Positions 1 to 7,012 are shown, numbered from the stretch's first letter. The stretch: 64,000 nt of DNA from Rosenbergiella metrosideri (GCF_022602565.1 NZ_JALBCV010000013.1:1-64000); one strand, 5' to 3'. Notes: generated by a model from the sequence alone, not told the origin. Program-made: numbers and translations.

Positions 1-411
1 GTCACTCACAGTGCATATACCTCCAAACAATATTTCACCAGATTGACCAATCATGATTCCAGTATCTTTTATAAATAAATCGGAGTATTTTTGGTTGATC
101 ACTTTCCCTACTAAGTTTTTAGTGAATATTGTATTGTACTTGAAAATGAACTCTTCTCTATTTTTAATTTCTATTTCTTTATGGCCTACAGTGACAGTAA
201 TTGGATACTCTACCATTGATGCAATGGTTTTTTTATCATTTTTTAAAGCTGATTTCTTCAATTTTTCAAAAAATTCGTGATATTGTTTATGTGTGTTTTT
301 TCCCATAAGAAGATCCAATCGATTGTCAGTGTTTTTATTACTATTAGCTAACACTTCCTGCTGGGAGATAAAAACTAAGAATAGCAATATTAATATTGAT
401 TTTTTCAACAT
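1..411 (-). CDS. Exported small protein, putative immunity partner of the adjacent lysozyme (partial)
   Basis: The reading frame is open from an ATG at 409-411 to the window edge, 137 codons without a stop, so the C-terminus is missing. The N-terminus is a classic signal peptide: a Lys-Lys start, a run of about 13 Leu/Ile/Phe/Val residues and a probable cleavage after VLA near residue 22. The rest is charged and Lys-rich, with a helix-like stretch (about 40-60) followed by alternating beta-like segments. The ATG lies 6 nt after the lysozyme stop codon, so the two genes are probably co-transcribed. A small exported protein directly behind a lysozyme-type toxin gene is the usual arrangement of periplasmic immunity proteins; that role is inferred from position only. 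I do not recognise a named family. Base composition is much more AT-rich than the core genes. Confidence 0.6.
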   Translation of the reverse strand, partial: MLKKSILILLFLVFISQQEVLANSNKNTDNRLDLLMGKNTHKQYHEFFEKLKKSALKNDKKTIASMVEYPITVTVGHKEIEIKNREEFIFKYNTIFTKNLVGKVINQKYSDLFIKDTGIMIGQSGEILFGGICTVSD

Positions 412-417
412 TTTATC

Positions 418-948
418 CTATTTAAAAGCAGAGGACTCTTCCAGCCTTCTCCTGTAGAGAGCGGGAAGCAGACGAGGTGGGCCTACTTTCTTTCCATTTT
501 TATCATGGTTAAAAACATAAACATATTTTAGCATACTTTTACGAACACAATCCATATCACCTCTGTTAGCTAGCTCCATTACAGGTGAAGGATTAGATAC
601 ATTGTAACTAAATGATATTAAGCCATCAAATTGAGCTTGAGTGAGGGGATGCTTATTTACTTTTCTCCTTAGATATCTTTCAAGTTTTTGCACATGCTTA
701 GCCAATGCATTATTCACGTCAGTACTTGATACCGATCGTTTGAGCTCTTCTTCCGTACAAATCCCAAAATGAGCAAGGGTGTCTACCCCCCAAGTACAAT
801 TTCCAGCACGTGGGCCCAAGTCATTGTAGTAATGGTATCGCACACCCTCGCGGGTTCTTAACTGGCTATAACCGGAAGAGCTGAATGAAAGCGAATCATT
901 TATACTAAAGGTTAAAAGAACTGTGTAATGATCTGACTCTTGATACAA
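418..948 (-). CDS. GH24 (T4-type) lysozyme-like protein, 5' end probably truncated
   Basis: Predicted muramidase that would cleave the glycan backbone of peptidoglycan. Residues 34-54 show the T4-lysozyme active-site pattern: Glu34 in REG, eight residues later Asp43 in YND, then Thr52 in CTWG. A conserved phage-lysozyme stretch (QAQFDGLISFSYN) follows near residue 105. The frame opens with a TTG at 948 and an in-frame stop lies at 958-960. There is no well-spaced ribosome-binding site, and about 30 residues of non-catalytic sequence precede the active site. The 5' end may therefore be a breakpoint that removed a leader or delivery domain. No holin or spanin gene is next to it; the following gene encodes an exported protein, which fits a secreted antibacterial effector better than a phage lysis cassette. 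A degraded prophage endolysin is the alternative. Confidence 0.65.
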   Translation of the reverse strand: MYQESDHYTVLLTFSINDSLSFSSSGYSQLRTREGVRYHYYNDLGPRAGNCTWGVDTLAHFGICTEEELKRSVSSTDVNNALAKHVQKLERYLRRKVNKHPLTQAQFDGLISFSYNVSNPSPVMELANRGDMDCVRKSMLKYVYVFNHDKNGKKVGPPRLLPALYRRRLEESSAFK

Positions 949-1007
949 AAAAATATGTTAATCCTCATTTTGATATAATTCCTTGAACGAAAAATTCAAA
1001 ATTTTTA

Positions 1008-1370
1008 ATGAGCTTTCTCGGTATGGCTATTTTGGGTATGTGGCTATCGGAAACACAGTTATCAATTAAAGGATTAGGTAGTGAATGTAAGCCTTATTTT
1101 GTGAAGGCGTTTTTAATGTCTTTGTGTGTTTTTATTGTTTACTTAATTGCTAAAGAATTCGATGTTGCTATCGTAACTCAGAACGTATTGACCTTGCTAT
1201 TATTTTGTTTCTTGCCACCTGCTGCCAATATTATAGTGCTTGAAACCCATTATATGGGGACAGGTACCTCAGTGCCTAAAATAACTTATGGAACTATACT
1301 CAGCATTATCTCTATAACTATTTATGCAGGCATAATAGTTTCAAGTAACCTACTAGGTTTAATACATTAG
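1008..1370 (+). pseudogene. C-terminal fragment of an AEC-family transporter
   Basis: This encodes the last 120 residues or so of a membrane transporter of the auxin efflux carrier (AEC, Mem_trans) family, which normally has about 310 residues and ten helices. Visible are three or four hydrophobic helices and the family-typical LPPAANIIVL segment near residues 69-78, followed by a final hydrophobic helix. Everything upstream is missing: an in-frame stop lies at 984-986, and the first ATG is at 1008 without a clear ribosome-binding site. It faces away from the equally 5'-truncated lysozyme gene, so a deletion or insertion breakpoint probably lies between 949 and 1007. It is unlikely to be functional. 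Confidence 0.6.
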
Positions 1371-1463
1371 TTTTTATGATTTTATTCGTTATTAATCTCG
1401 ATTAGTGATTAATCTTAAGTGCATGAAATCGCATGAATGCTTTGCACATAAAATCATCCTCAA

Positions 1464-1485
1464 GCCCGCGCGATGCGGGTTTTTT
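1464..1485 (+). terminator. Rho-independent terminator
   Basis: A five-pair G+C stem (CCCGC/GCGGG, loop GCGAT) is followed by six T on the plus strand, about 95 bases after the transporter fragment. The rest of 1371-1664 shows no gene. Confidence 0.6.
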
Positions 1486-1664
1486 AGTGGATCACAAAGT
1501 GCAAGGAAAGAGGATCGTTAAGTGGAGAGCGAAGGCGGCGGGCGAGTGCGTAGCTAGGATAGGTATGGCTCAGATCTTGTATACTTAGTCTAAGATTTAA
1601 TATATTAATTATGCGAAATAGTAGGGTGACTATTTATCACCCTCTTACTTTTAGCTAATTAGCT

Positions 1665-2225
1665 CTAGGTTCCAATAGCCATCAAATGGTAATGGTTTCC
1701 ATTAAACTCAAACCGGCCAATATCCTCAAACTTATTTCTTTTATGAAAGGCATAGGAACGACTGTTTTTTACGTTGACAAAAGTGACTACATTTTCATAA
1801 TTCTTCGAGAACTCTTTTCTTTGATGATCGAGTAGTTTTTCTCCGATACCTAAGCCGCGATACTCTTCAGCTATACAAATTGGACCATACTGGTATGATT
1901 CACTGCTGTTGAGCTGACTATTTCTGAATGAGTAATTTGGCAAAATCTTTGCCATATATTCAAACATAGGCCATGGCTTGAGAAAGCTCCAAGATGCACC
2001 AAGTAAGATAGCCACAATTTTACCGGTATCTTCATCAATAGCTATTGCAACACCGTTTTCCTCATTACAAAGTTGACTTAATTGGCTAATGGTCATATCA
2101 GTAGTGACAAAGCCATTTTTCTTTTGCTGATCGTCCAAGTTTTTAGCGTGATACCTTTCGAGTAACGCTTTTACTTCCTGTATATCGCCAGTTGTTGCAT
2201 TACGTATGATAAAATTATTGTTCAT
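1665..2225 (-). CDS. GNAT-family N-acetyltransferase
   Basis: A 186-residue protein of the GCN5-related acetyltransferase fold, predicted to transfer an acetyl group from acetyl-CoA to an unknown amine. The acetyl-CoA pyrophosphate-binding motif R-x-x-G-x-G/A is present as RGLGIG at residues 123-128, preceded by the usual strand (YGPICIAEEY) and followed by the motif-B region ending in a Tyr-x-x-x-x-F arrangement (SYAFHKRNKF). The start ATG lies two bases after the stop of the permease gene, so it is the last gene of a minus-strand operon with the permease and the oxygenase. This context suggests the substrate is the small molecule handled by those two proteins. The substrate cannot be named from sequence. 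Confidence 0.8.
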   Translation of the reverse strand: MNNNFIIRNATTGDIQEVKALLERYHAKNLDDQQKKNGFVTTDMTISQLSQLCNEENGVAIAIDEDTGKIVAILLGASWSFLKPWPMFEYMAKILPNYSFRNSQLNSSESYQYGPICIAEEYRGLGIGEKLLDHQRKEFSKNYENVVTFVNVKNSRSYAFHKRNKFEDIGRFEFNGNHYHLMAIGT

Positions 2226-2227
2226 TA

Positions 2228-3016
2228 TTATATTCCGACAAAGTATTTTAGAACGAGCGTTGCCATCATAGCACCCACAGTAATAAAGAGAACCTTCCTA
2301 ATTATTTCCCCATTTGTTTTTATAGCATGTATGCTCCCAATATGATTACCAGCAAGGCTGGCTAGAATCATTGGGATACCTATCAAATAAGCCATCTTCC
2401 CAGCCATTGCAAAAGCTATGAATGCGCCTATATTAGATGAAAAGTTAAATATCTTACTTGTTGCAGATGCTTTCAATATTGCAAATCGATTAACTACTGT
2501 AAGGGCAATTATGAACAAACTACCAGTACCTGGGCCAAAGAATCCGTCATAGAAACCTACGGCAAAACATACTGAGAAAATAGGAAGAAAGCTTGTGTTA
2601 GCTGAAGTGTTTGAGGACTCTTTAACTTTCCCTTTAATGCTCGCAGCGATCAGCCCTACAGGTAGTAAGCATGCAATTATTATCGAGAGAGTTTCAATTG
2701 GTAGTAATAAAATAACTTTAGCACCAACATATGCTCCAACTAATGCTGAAACCAATCCAGCTGGGATCACTGTCCATACAACTGATTTATTTTTAATAAA
2801 GTTTTTTATTGCAGCAATTGTCCCTATTGTACTAACAAGCTTCTCTTGACCTAAAGCCAGTTGTGGCGGTAAACCGGTTAAAATAAATGCAGGTATAAGT
2901 ATTAATCCTGCACCACCTGCTATGGCATCTATATATCCTGCGATAAAAGAAGCTATTACAAGTAAAGCTACGCCAAATATCAAATAATTCGAGATAATAC
3001 TTCCTTCAACAAACAT
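2228..3016 (-). CDS. TauE/SafE (YfcA-like) family membrane permease
   Basis: A 262-residue inner-membrane protein with about seven or eight hydrophobic helices in two homologous halves. Each half carries the family signature: AGYIDAIAGGAG near residues 26-37 with LALGQEKLVST further on, and GFYDGFFGPGTG near residues 154-165. Members of this family export or import small anions such as sulfite, sulfoacetate or taurine-derived compounds; the substrate here is unknown. The ATG is preceded by GGATGGAATT. It lies 33 bases downstream of the broken oxygenase gene and 2 bases upstream of the acetyltransferase gene, so all three look like one transcription unit. Full family length, no visible damage. 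Confidence 0.8.
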   Translation of the reverse strand: MFVEGSIISNYLIFGVALLVIASFIAGYIDAIAGGAGLILIPAFILTGLPPQLALGQEKLVSTIGTIAAIKNFIKNKSVVWTVIPAGLVSALVGAYVGAKVILLLPIETLSIIIACLLPVGLIAASIKGKVKESSNTSANTSFLPIFSVCFAVGFYDGFFGPGTGSLFIIALTVVNRFAILKASATSKIFNFSSNIGAFIAFAMAGKMAYLIGIPMILASLAGNHIGSIHAIKTNGEIIRKVLFITVGAMMATLVLKYFVGI

Positions 3017-3049
3017 AATTCCATCCAGTAAAATTTAGCTTAAAGTGGT

Positions 3050-3764
3050 TTACAAAAAAGTTCGTAGGTGATGTAAGCATCGGTGGGGTTCTAATAGATG
3101 ACTAATTGGTGGTCTATTCGTCATACTAAAAACTCTTAATAACCATCGATCTGTTCTGTCGTATCTTGCATTAAAAGAGCTTCTAGTATGCAATATTATT
3201 TGATTAAGAAAAGTCACAGCTTCAGCTGATAACCCATTTATGTTTCGCCAGTCAAAACGTGAATACCACGTATCATTATTCTTTACTAGAACCGGTACCA
3301 TTACTACAAACAAACACCCCTCAAAGCTCTCAGGTCGTCTAGCGTGATACAAAGGTTTCGATAAAGTTTTAACAACACCTTCTGGCAAGACTTCAATTAC
3401 CGATATTTGAGATACTGTCTTCGACAGTTATTTTTAGATCAGGATTATCTACATGTGGGTAAAAGTCAAACTTCCCAACTTGGGAACTTATTTTCCCCTC
3501 TGCAGTTTTCGAAGGGCAAACATGACGTATTAAATGTCCGTTATTTTCTCCTTGATAGACAACTGGCCAGATACCAGCATCAAAATCAGCAGATAAATAA
3601 GCGCCATGTAAATCTGAATTTTTCAATTCTACTAACTGTGCATCAAGTGATTCCACCGGTGTATCAGCTAATTTATGGGTATCAAAATCTTTAATTTTCC
3701 AAATAATATAGTTTTCACTATGAAGAATTTGATTAATTTTTTCTCTAGTTAAAGGGAGTGTCCC
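3050..3764 (-). pseudogene. Frameshifted Fe(II)/2-oxoglutarate-dependent oxygenase (TauD/clavaminate synthase-like)
   Basis: Two overlapping frames together give one protein. The first part (3764 to about 3395) contains VYQGENNG and, further on, FYPHVDNPDL, whose His-x-Asp (3447-3455) matches the iron-binding motif of TauD-type oxygenases. The second part (about 3400 to 3050) continues without a gap in homology after a one-base shift near 3395-3400. It contains LHTRSSF with the distal His ligand (3188-3190) followed by ARYDRTDRW, the C-terminal signature of the clavaminate synthase/asparagine hydroxylase branch, which hydroxylates free or carrier-bound amino acids. No ATG, GTG or TTG lies near the expected N-terminus; the frame is open only from 3764, and the first candidate is a GTG at 3656. 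The 5' end therefore also looks lost. It heads the operon with the permease and the GNAT gene. A sequencing error at the shift is possible. Confidence 0.65.
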
Positions 3765-3767
3765 TCA

Positions 3768-4310
3768 GATATGGTTTGACTTCAGTAGTGTTACATTATT
3801 CTTGATATTTATCTTGTCTTTTCACTATTTATAGTATGCAAGCCTGGCCATTAATTGCTGTAATTTTATAGTTCATAACAACCTTGGAATTCAAGGCATA
3901 AATAATAAAAAAGTTTATTATTCTACTGCTTTCAATAATGACATGATTTATAGCTGTATTTTCATTGAATGAAAACGTATATAAATAAACTCAAGTAAAT
4001 AACCTACTGTCAATAAGTTACTCCGAGATAGATTAATTTCACTATATCAATTTTTTATGGATACCAATTGGATTAAATTTCCAGCATGTAAGTTTCTTAT
4101 GGTATTTAAAACCAAAAAAACTTACTTTCTGGGATTAAAGGCCACCTAGCTAATCATTGCTGAATATATTGATTTAATTATCCAAATTTTTCGTTGATGA
4201 TTTTTATAATTTTGGTTTTTTATTTTGAGTTAGGCGGTTATTCAACTTTTGTGTGAAATAATCCCCTGAATTTGATATCACAAATCCATATTCAGTGTGT
4301 AAGATTCGAA
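3768..4310. other. AT-rich gene-free stretch
   Basis: About 540 bases, visibly AT-rich, with no credible reading frame on either strand. It would contain any promoter of the minus-strand oxygenase-permease-acetyltransferase operon. At its left border lies the palindrome GGGAGTGTCCC (3754-3764). I see no complete mobile element. Confidence 0.6.
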
Positions 4311-4465
4311 TTATAAATTTACCTCACCCGTCCACTCGTTCAACTCCGTAAAGCGTTTTTGTAGCGGCAGCAATTCATTGCGCACAAAGACGAGGCTCAC
4401 TTTTTCAACTTCCACAAAGCCGCTGACGTTATTCGGTATAATGCCCATCATCTGTGGACGAGCAA
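4311..4465 (-). pseudogene. P2-like portal protein (gpQ) C-terminal remnant
   Basis: About 50 residues match the end of the P2-family portal protein: the MGIIPNN stretch, then a Val-Glu-Lys segment, then VRNELLPLQKRFTELNEW. The portal forms the DNA-entry ring of the phage head. The frame remains open to 4544, but the 25 or so residues upstream of RPQMMG are antisense to the baseplate gene and are not portal sequence. In P2, Q lies at one end of the late region and is transcribed away from the baseplate genes. Here it is joined directly to V, so the whole P-O-N-M-L-lysis block has been lost. Confidence 0.65.
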
Positions 4466-4480
4466 GTGATGCTGTAAAGT

Positions 4481-4852
4481 TTGGTCGGTATTCTCGGCAC
4501 CGCCTTTGCGCTGCCCACGATTCATTCCAACCAGTTTCCGCCACCCAGCAATAGCCTCAGCGCTGAGGTTATTGAGTATGACGATGGCGCACTGTTTAGT
4601 TATGACCCAGCGCCTGGGCATTTCCAGGTGACAAGCATTAAATGGGTGTTAGTCGAGGCGAGCGTAAGCGCGACCTTTAAAGCACCACCGTTTCATATTG
4701 AGGCCGAGCAAACCCGCATTAACAGCGATGTGGTGATTAACGGTGCCGTGACACAGGGCGGCGGTGCGATGTGGTCTACTGGCGTATTCGTGGATAAATA
4801 CCAACGTAGCGCCGTGAAATCTGGCGGCGATCTCAGTGGAGGAGCAGTATGA
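4481..4852 (+). pseudogene. P2-like baseplate assembly protein V (gpV spike) C-terminal remnant
   Basis: About 120 residues resemble the C-terminal half of P2 gpV, the membrane-piercing tail spike: LGTAFALPTIHSNQFPPPS at the start, then a repetitive beta-strand region (ATFKAPPFHIEAEQTRI) that forms the triple beta-helix. The usual N-terminal OB-fold part is absent, replaced by the portal remnant on the other strand. The end overlaps the start of the W remnant by four bases (ATGA), as in intact P2-type phages. It is unlikely to make a working spike. Confidence 0.65.
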
Positions 4853-4941
4853 GTCGTTATTTGGGGATGATTAGCGCGGACGGCAGAGCCATTAAAGATA
4901 TTGCCTATCGATCAGCGAAATTTGTAGAATCCATCATCTGA
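4849..4941 (+). pseudogene. P2-like baseplate protein W (gpW) N-terminal remnant
   Basis: The first 20 or so residues (MSRYLGMISADGRAIKDIAY) match the N-terminus of P2 gpW, a baseplate wedge protein related to T4 gp25. After about position 4912 the match ends, and a stop follows at 4939-4941 after 30 codons; the normal protein has about 115 residues. The ATG overlaps the V stop (ATGA), preserving the ancestral gene junction. The break marks the right edge of the P2 remnant. Confidence 0.6.
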
Positions 4942-5002
4942 CGGAATCTGAATCTTCAATCCAACTTACTGTATTGGTGTTATTTTTATGAATTCAACTT
5001 TG

Positions 5003-5028
5003 ATTGGTATACCTAAACGTATACCAAT
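5003..5028. repeat. Inverted repeat sharing a 15-bp direct repeat with 6956-6970
   Basis: ATTGGTATA and TATACCAAT form a perfect nine-base inverted repeat around an 8-base spacer. The right part, TAAACGTATACCAAT (5014-5028), recurs exactly at 6956-6970 upstream of the integrase remnant. It may be a recombination or protein-binding site of the integrated element. Confidence 0.5.
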
Positions 5029-5045
5029 GCCGTTTCGTCTCACAG

Positions 5046-5071
5046 CTTTATCGCCTGTTCTGGCGATAAAG
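5046..5071. repeat. Stem-loop after the putative immunity gene
   Basis: CTTTATCGCC and GGCGATAAAG form a perfect 10-bp stem with a 6-base loop, 20 bases beyond the stop at 5092. No T-run follows on the minus strand, so it is a weak terminator candidate at best. Confidence 0.5.
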
Positions 5072-5091
5072 TAAAAAGGATGTAGCCTGGC

Positions 5092-5565
5092 TTATCGGCT
5101 ACCGTCGCCCCTGGCCGGAGCAGGGTTAGCGGAGATATCGATGTATTTCCTTAATCCTGCTGGGCGGCTTACACCGCGAGGATCGGAGAACGGCAGTTTA
5201 AGCGTGGGGGATTCCGATACTCTTACTGTCCATACGGTATCACCAATAAAGCGGAAGCTTGCGGAGCGGGGCGAAACCTCCAAATTTTCAAAGTTACCTG
5301 AAGTATAAGCGACTCCGATAGTCAGTTTTTCCACTACGCCTTTAGAAAAATCCAGCAGCAGGATCGTCAGCATTTCTTCAAAGATGTCGTTATCCGTCAC
5401 GAATAAAAGATAGCGACGTGTATCGACTTTTATTGCAGCCTCAAGCACTTTTCCGGGAATGGTAATCCCTGTTAATCTGCCGTCAATAAGCACTTCAGAC
5501 CGGGCCTGGGCGGTATCTGTTGCTTCATTCACTTTTGATAACGATAGTGTCGTAACTTCTTCCAT
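5092..5565 (-). CDS. Uncharacterised protein, putative immunity partner of the glycine-zipper protein
   Basis: A protein of about 157 residues with no recognised family. It is predicted soluble and rich in beta strands, with no signal peptide and no long hydrophobic helix; the C-terminus is Pro/Arg-rich. Two in-frame starts are plausible: ATG at 5565, eight bases after the upstream stop, or ATG at 5595, which overlaps the end of the upstream gene by 22 bases. Neither has a strong ribosome-binding site, which suggests translational coupling. An earlier open frame to 5658 is antisense-like and Arg/Cys-rich and is not used. Its tight placement behind a probable membrane-active toxin makes an immunity role plausible, but this is inferred from arrangement only. 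Confidence 0.5.
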   Translation of the reverse strand: MEEVTTLSLSKVNEATDTAQARSEVLIDGRLTGITIPGKVLEAAIKVDTRRYLLFVTDNDIFEEMLTILLLDFSKGVVEKLTIGVAYTSGNFENLEVSPRSASFRFIGDTVWTVRVSESPTLKLPFSDPRGVSRPAGLRKYIDISANPAPARGDGSR

Positions 5566-5573
5566 CTCTATTT

Positions 5574-6290
5574 TTACCAGTTGCCCATTTCCCATGCCGC
5601 TAAAGCACCGCCGACAAATCCGCCCAATAGCACACATACGGGTGCGCCAGGCCCACACATTAAACCAGCAATAGTACCGCCAGCCCAGCCGCCTGCAATA
5701 CCTGCTCCGTTGATAGCGACCTGCCTGCCGGTTTCTAAAGCTTTATTGTCTGACGTGTATATTTCATATACTGATACCCCGATAGAAAGAACCATTACGC
5801 CCTTAGCTGCACGGGACAATTTCATCATTCTCAGGTTAATCTGAGGGTTCGATTTGCCTACTGATTCTACAATTCCGGCATAAACCTGATTTTTTTGTGT
5901 TTCTGATAAGCTGTTAAAGTTAGTTTTTGGCCCGAACATAGACGCAGTTTTTTTGGCGACTAACTCATTAAGCGTTACGCCCGAAGTCTTCATCCTTTCT
6001 GCCATAGCCCTACCAAGTGGCGTACTCCGGGTGCGTACCCTATCCATTATCAGATTTCTGGTTTCCTAGGCCTCCATTGCTGCTTTTTCCCAGCTGATGA
6101 TGCCGCTATTTGCTTTGGCTCTGAGATCCTCGGCCATTTCTTTAATGCGTTTAGAGTACTCAAGGCGCAGTCGGGGATCGACAGAGAGCTTTGCCGCTGT
6201 CGCAGATACATCGCCTTGTAATGCGTTTACCGCACTTTCAAATTTCGCTTTCCCGTCTGAGTCCAACGCACTAAGTAAAGCTGTATCCAT
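5574..6290 (-). pseudogene. Glycine-zipper membrane protein, putative pore-forming toxin, interrupted by one amber codon
   Basis: Starting at ATG 6290 (AGGGA nine bases upstream), one frame runs to 5574 and is broken only by TAG at 6066-6068, between ISWEKAAMEA and ETRNL. Without the amber it would be 238 residues: a charged helical N-terminal half (about 1-140), then a hydrophobic helix (VMVLSIGVSVYEIY), and then two Gly-rich hydrophobic segments around a GPGAPV turn. That C-terminal hairpin resembles glycine-zipper domains at the ends of polymorphic and type VI membrane toxins. CAG to TAG is the simplest origin of the stop. If the stop is obeyed, a 74-residue peptide and possibly a restart at ATG 6047 would be made. 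It could instead be a phage cargo protein of other function. Confidence 0.5.
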
Positions 6291-6534
6291 TTTCAATCCC
6301 TGTAAGGAGAATAATCTTCTGAATATAATAAATAGACTAATGAGATTGAAAATAGTCTCTTTTCAGGATGTGATGGAAAAGTGTGCTATTGGCCTGATTC
6401 CAGTCGTTTCAGGCTAAAAAAAATTTTACGGAAAAGTATTTACCCTGTTCATCTTTTGAATTTCTCCTTTATATTCAGATAATTAGTTGGTGACCACTTC
6501 AATTGGTAGTTTTCACCACTCTTCACCTTCAGGC

Positions 6535-6560
6535 ATAAGAAAACCGGCCGAGGCCGGTTT
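6535..6560 (-). terminator. Terminator-like hairpin after the primase remnant
   Basis: AAACCGGCC and GGCCGGTTT form a perfect 9-bp stem with a 2-base loop, and on the minus strand it runs into TTTTCTT. It lies about 40 bases beyond the degraded primase end. The surrounding gap, 6297-6598, shows no gene. Confidence 0.6.
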
Positions 6561-6598
6561 GGGTTCTGTCGTCTGGCTTATACATCGCAACGGGGCAG

Positions 6599-6781
6599 TC
6601 AGTCGACCTCACAGTCTTCGCTCAGCTCCAGACTGGTCTGGATACCGTTCTTCGTTTTGCGCTTTAGTAACTCTATCTAGTATTTCTTTAGCATCTGCGG
6701 CACGGCCTGGCGGAACGCAGTCAGGCTCATGGGATGCTGATGGCCTCTGGCTTCCATAAATGACAGGTAGGCGTGATAGCC
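6599..6781 (-). pseudogene. P4-type DNA primase C-terminal remnant
   Basis: After the integrase part ends, the same frame continues as YHAYLSFMEARGHQHPMSL and AVPQMLKKY, which resembles the C-terminal winged-helix region of P4 alpha-type primase-helicases. A TAG (6677-6679) then interrupts. Beyond it the same frame reads IELLKRKTKNGIQTSLEL and CEVD before a TGA (6599-6601), which again fits the family's end. The remnant therefore carries at least one internal stop. Only about 60 of some 780 residues survive; the helicase body is gone. Confidence 0.55.
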
Positions 6782-6916
6782 AAAGCGCCAGAGCTTCTTT
6801 CCGGTAATTTTTACCACCATAAAAAGTCCGTCGCCATCATGCAGCGTCAAATCTTTATCGATCGCCTTGGAGTGGAGAACTCTAGTGTTGGTGAGAGGGC
6901 GTGTAGTCCTTGCCAT
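6782..6916 (-). pseudogene. P4-type tyrosine integrase N-terminal remnant
   Basis: The first 45 residues (starting MARTTRPLTNT, then KDLTLHDGDGLF and GKKLWRF) match the N-terminal arm-binding domain of P4/CP4-57-type integrases (about 400 residues). The catalytic domain with the Arg-His-Arg-Tyr residues is absent: the frame passes directly into primase sequence at about 6781. The location just downstream of ssrA and the same orientation as ssrA are typical of islands integrated at the tmRNA 3' end. It cannot catalyse recombination. Confidence 0.7.
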
Positions 6917-6938
6917 GCGCGGCTTTCCTGCGTGAATG

Positions 6939-6970
6939 GGTATACGCTTTTAGCTTAAACGTATACCAAT
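6939..6970. repeat. Inverted repeat upstream of the integrase remnant
   Basis: GGTATACG (6939-6946) and CGTATACC (6960-6967) form a perfect inverted repeat around 13 bases. TAAACGTATACCAAT at 6956-6970 is an exact copy of 5014-5028. The position 23 bases upstream of the integrase start fits an integrase promoter operator or arm site. Confidence 0.5.
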
Positions 6971-7012
6971 AATCACTGGATTTAGCTGGATGTCCTCGGA
7001 CGATTACCGATA

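Noticed and set aside
53-280. Plus-strand frame of 75 codons
   Set aside because: It is antisense to the signal-peptide gene on the minus strand (1-411), which has a good start, coding-like composition and operon context.
4466-4544. N-terminal part of the minus-strand frame at the portal remnant
   Set aside because: It is the antisense of the V gene and has no portal homology; the real remnant starts near 4465.
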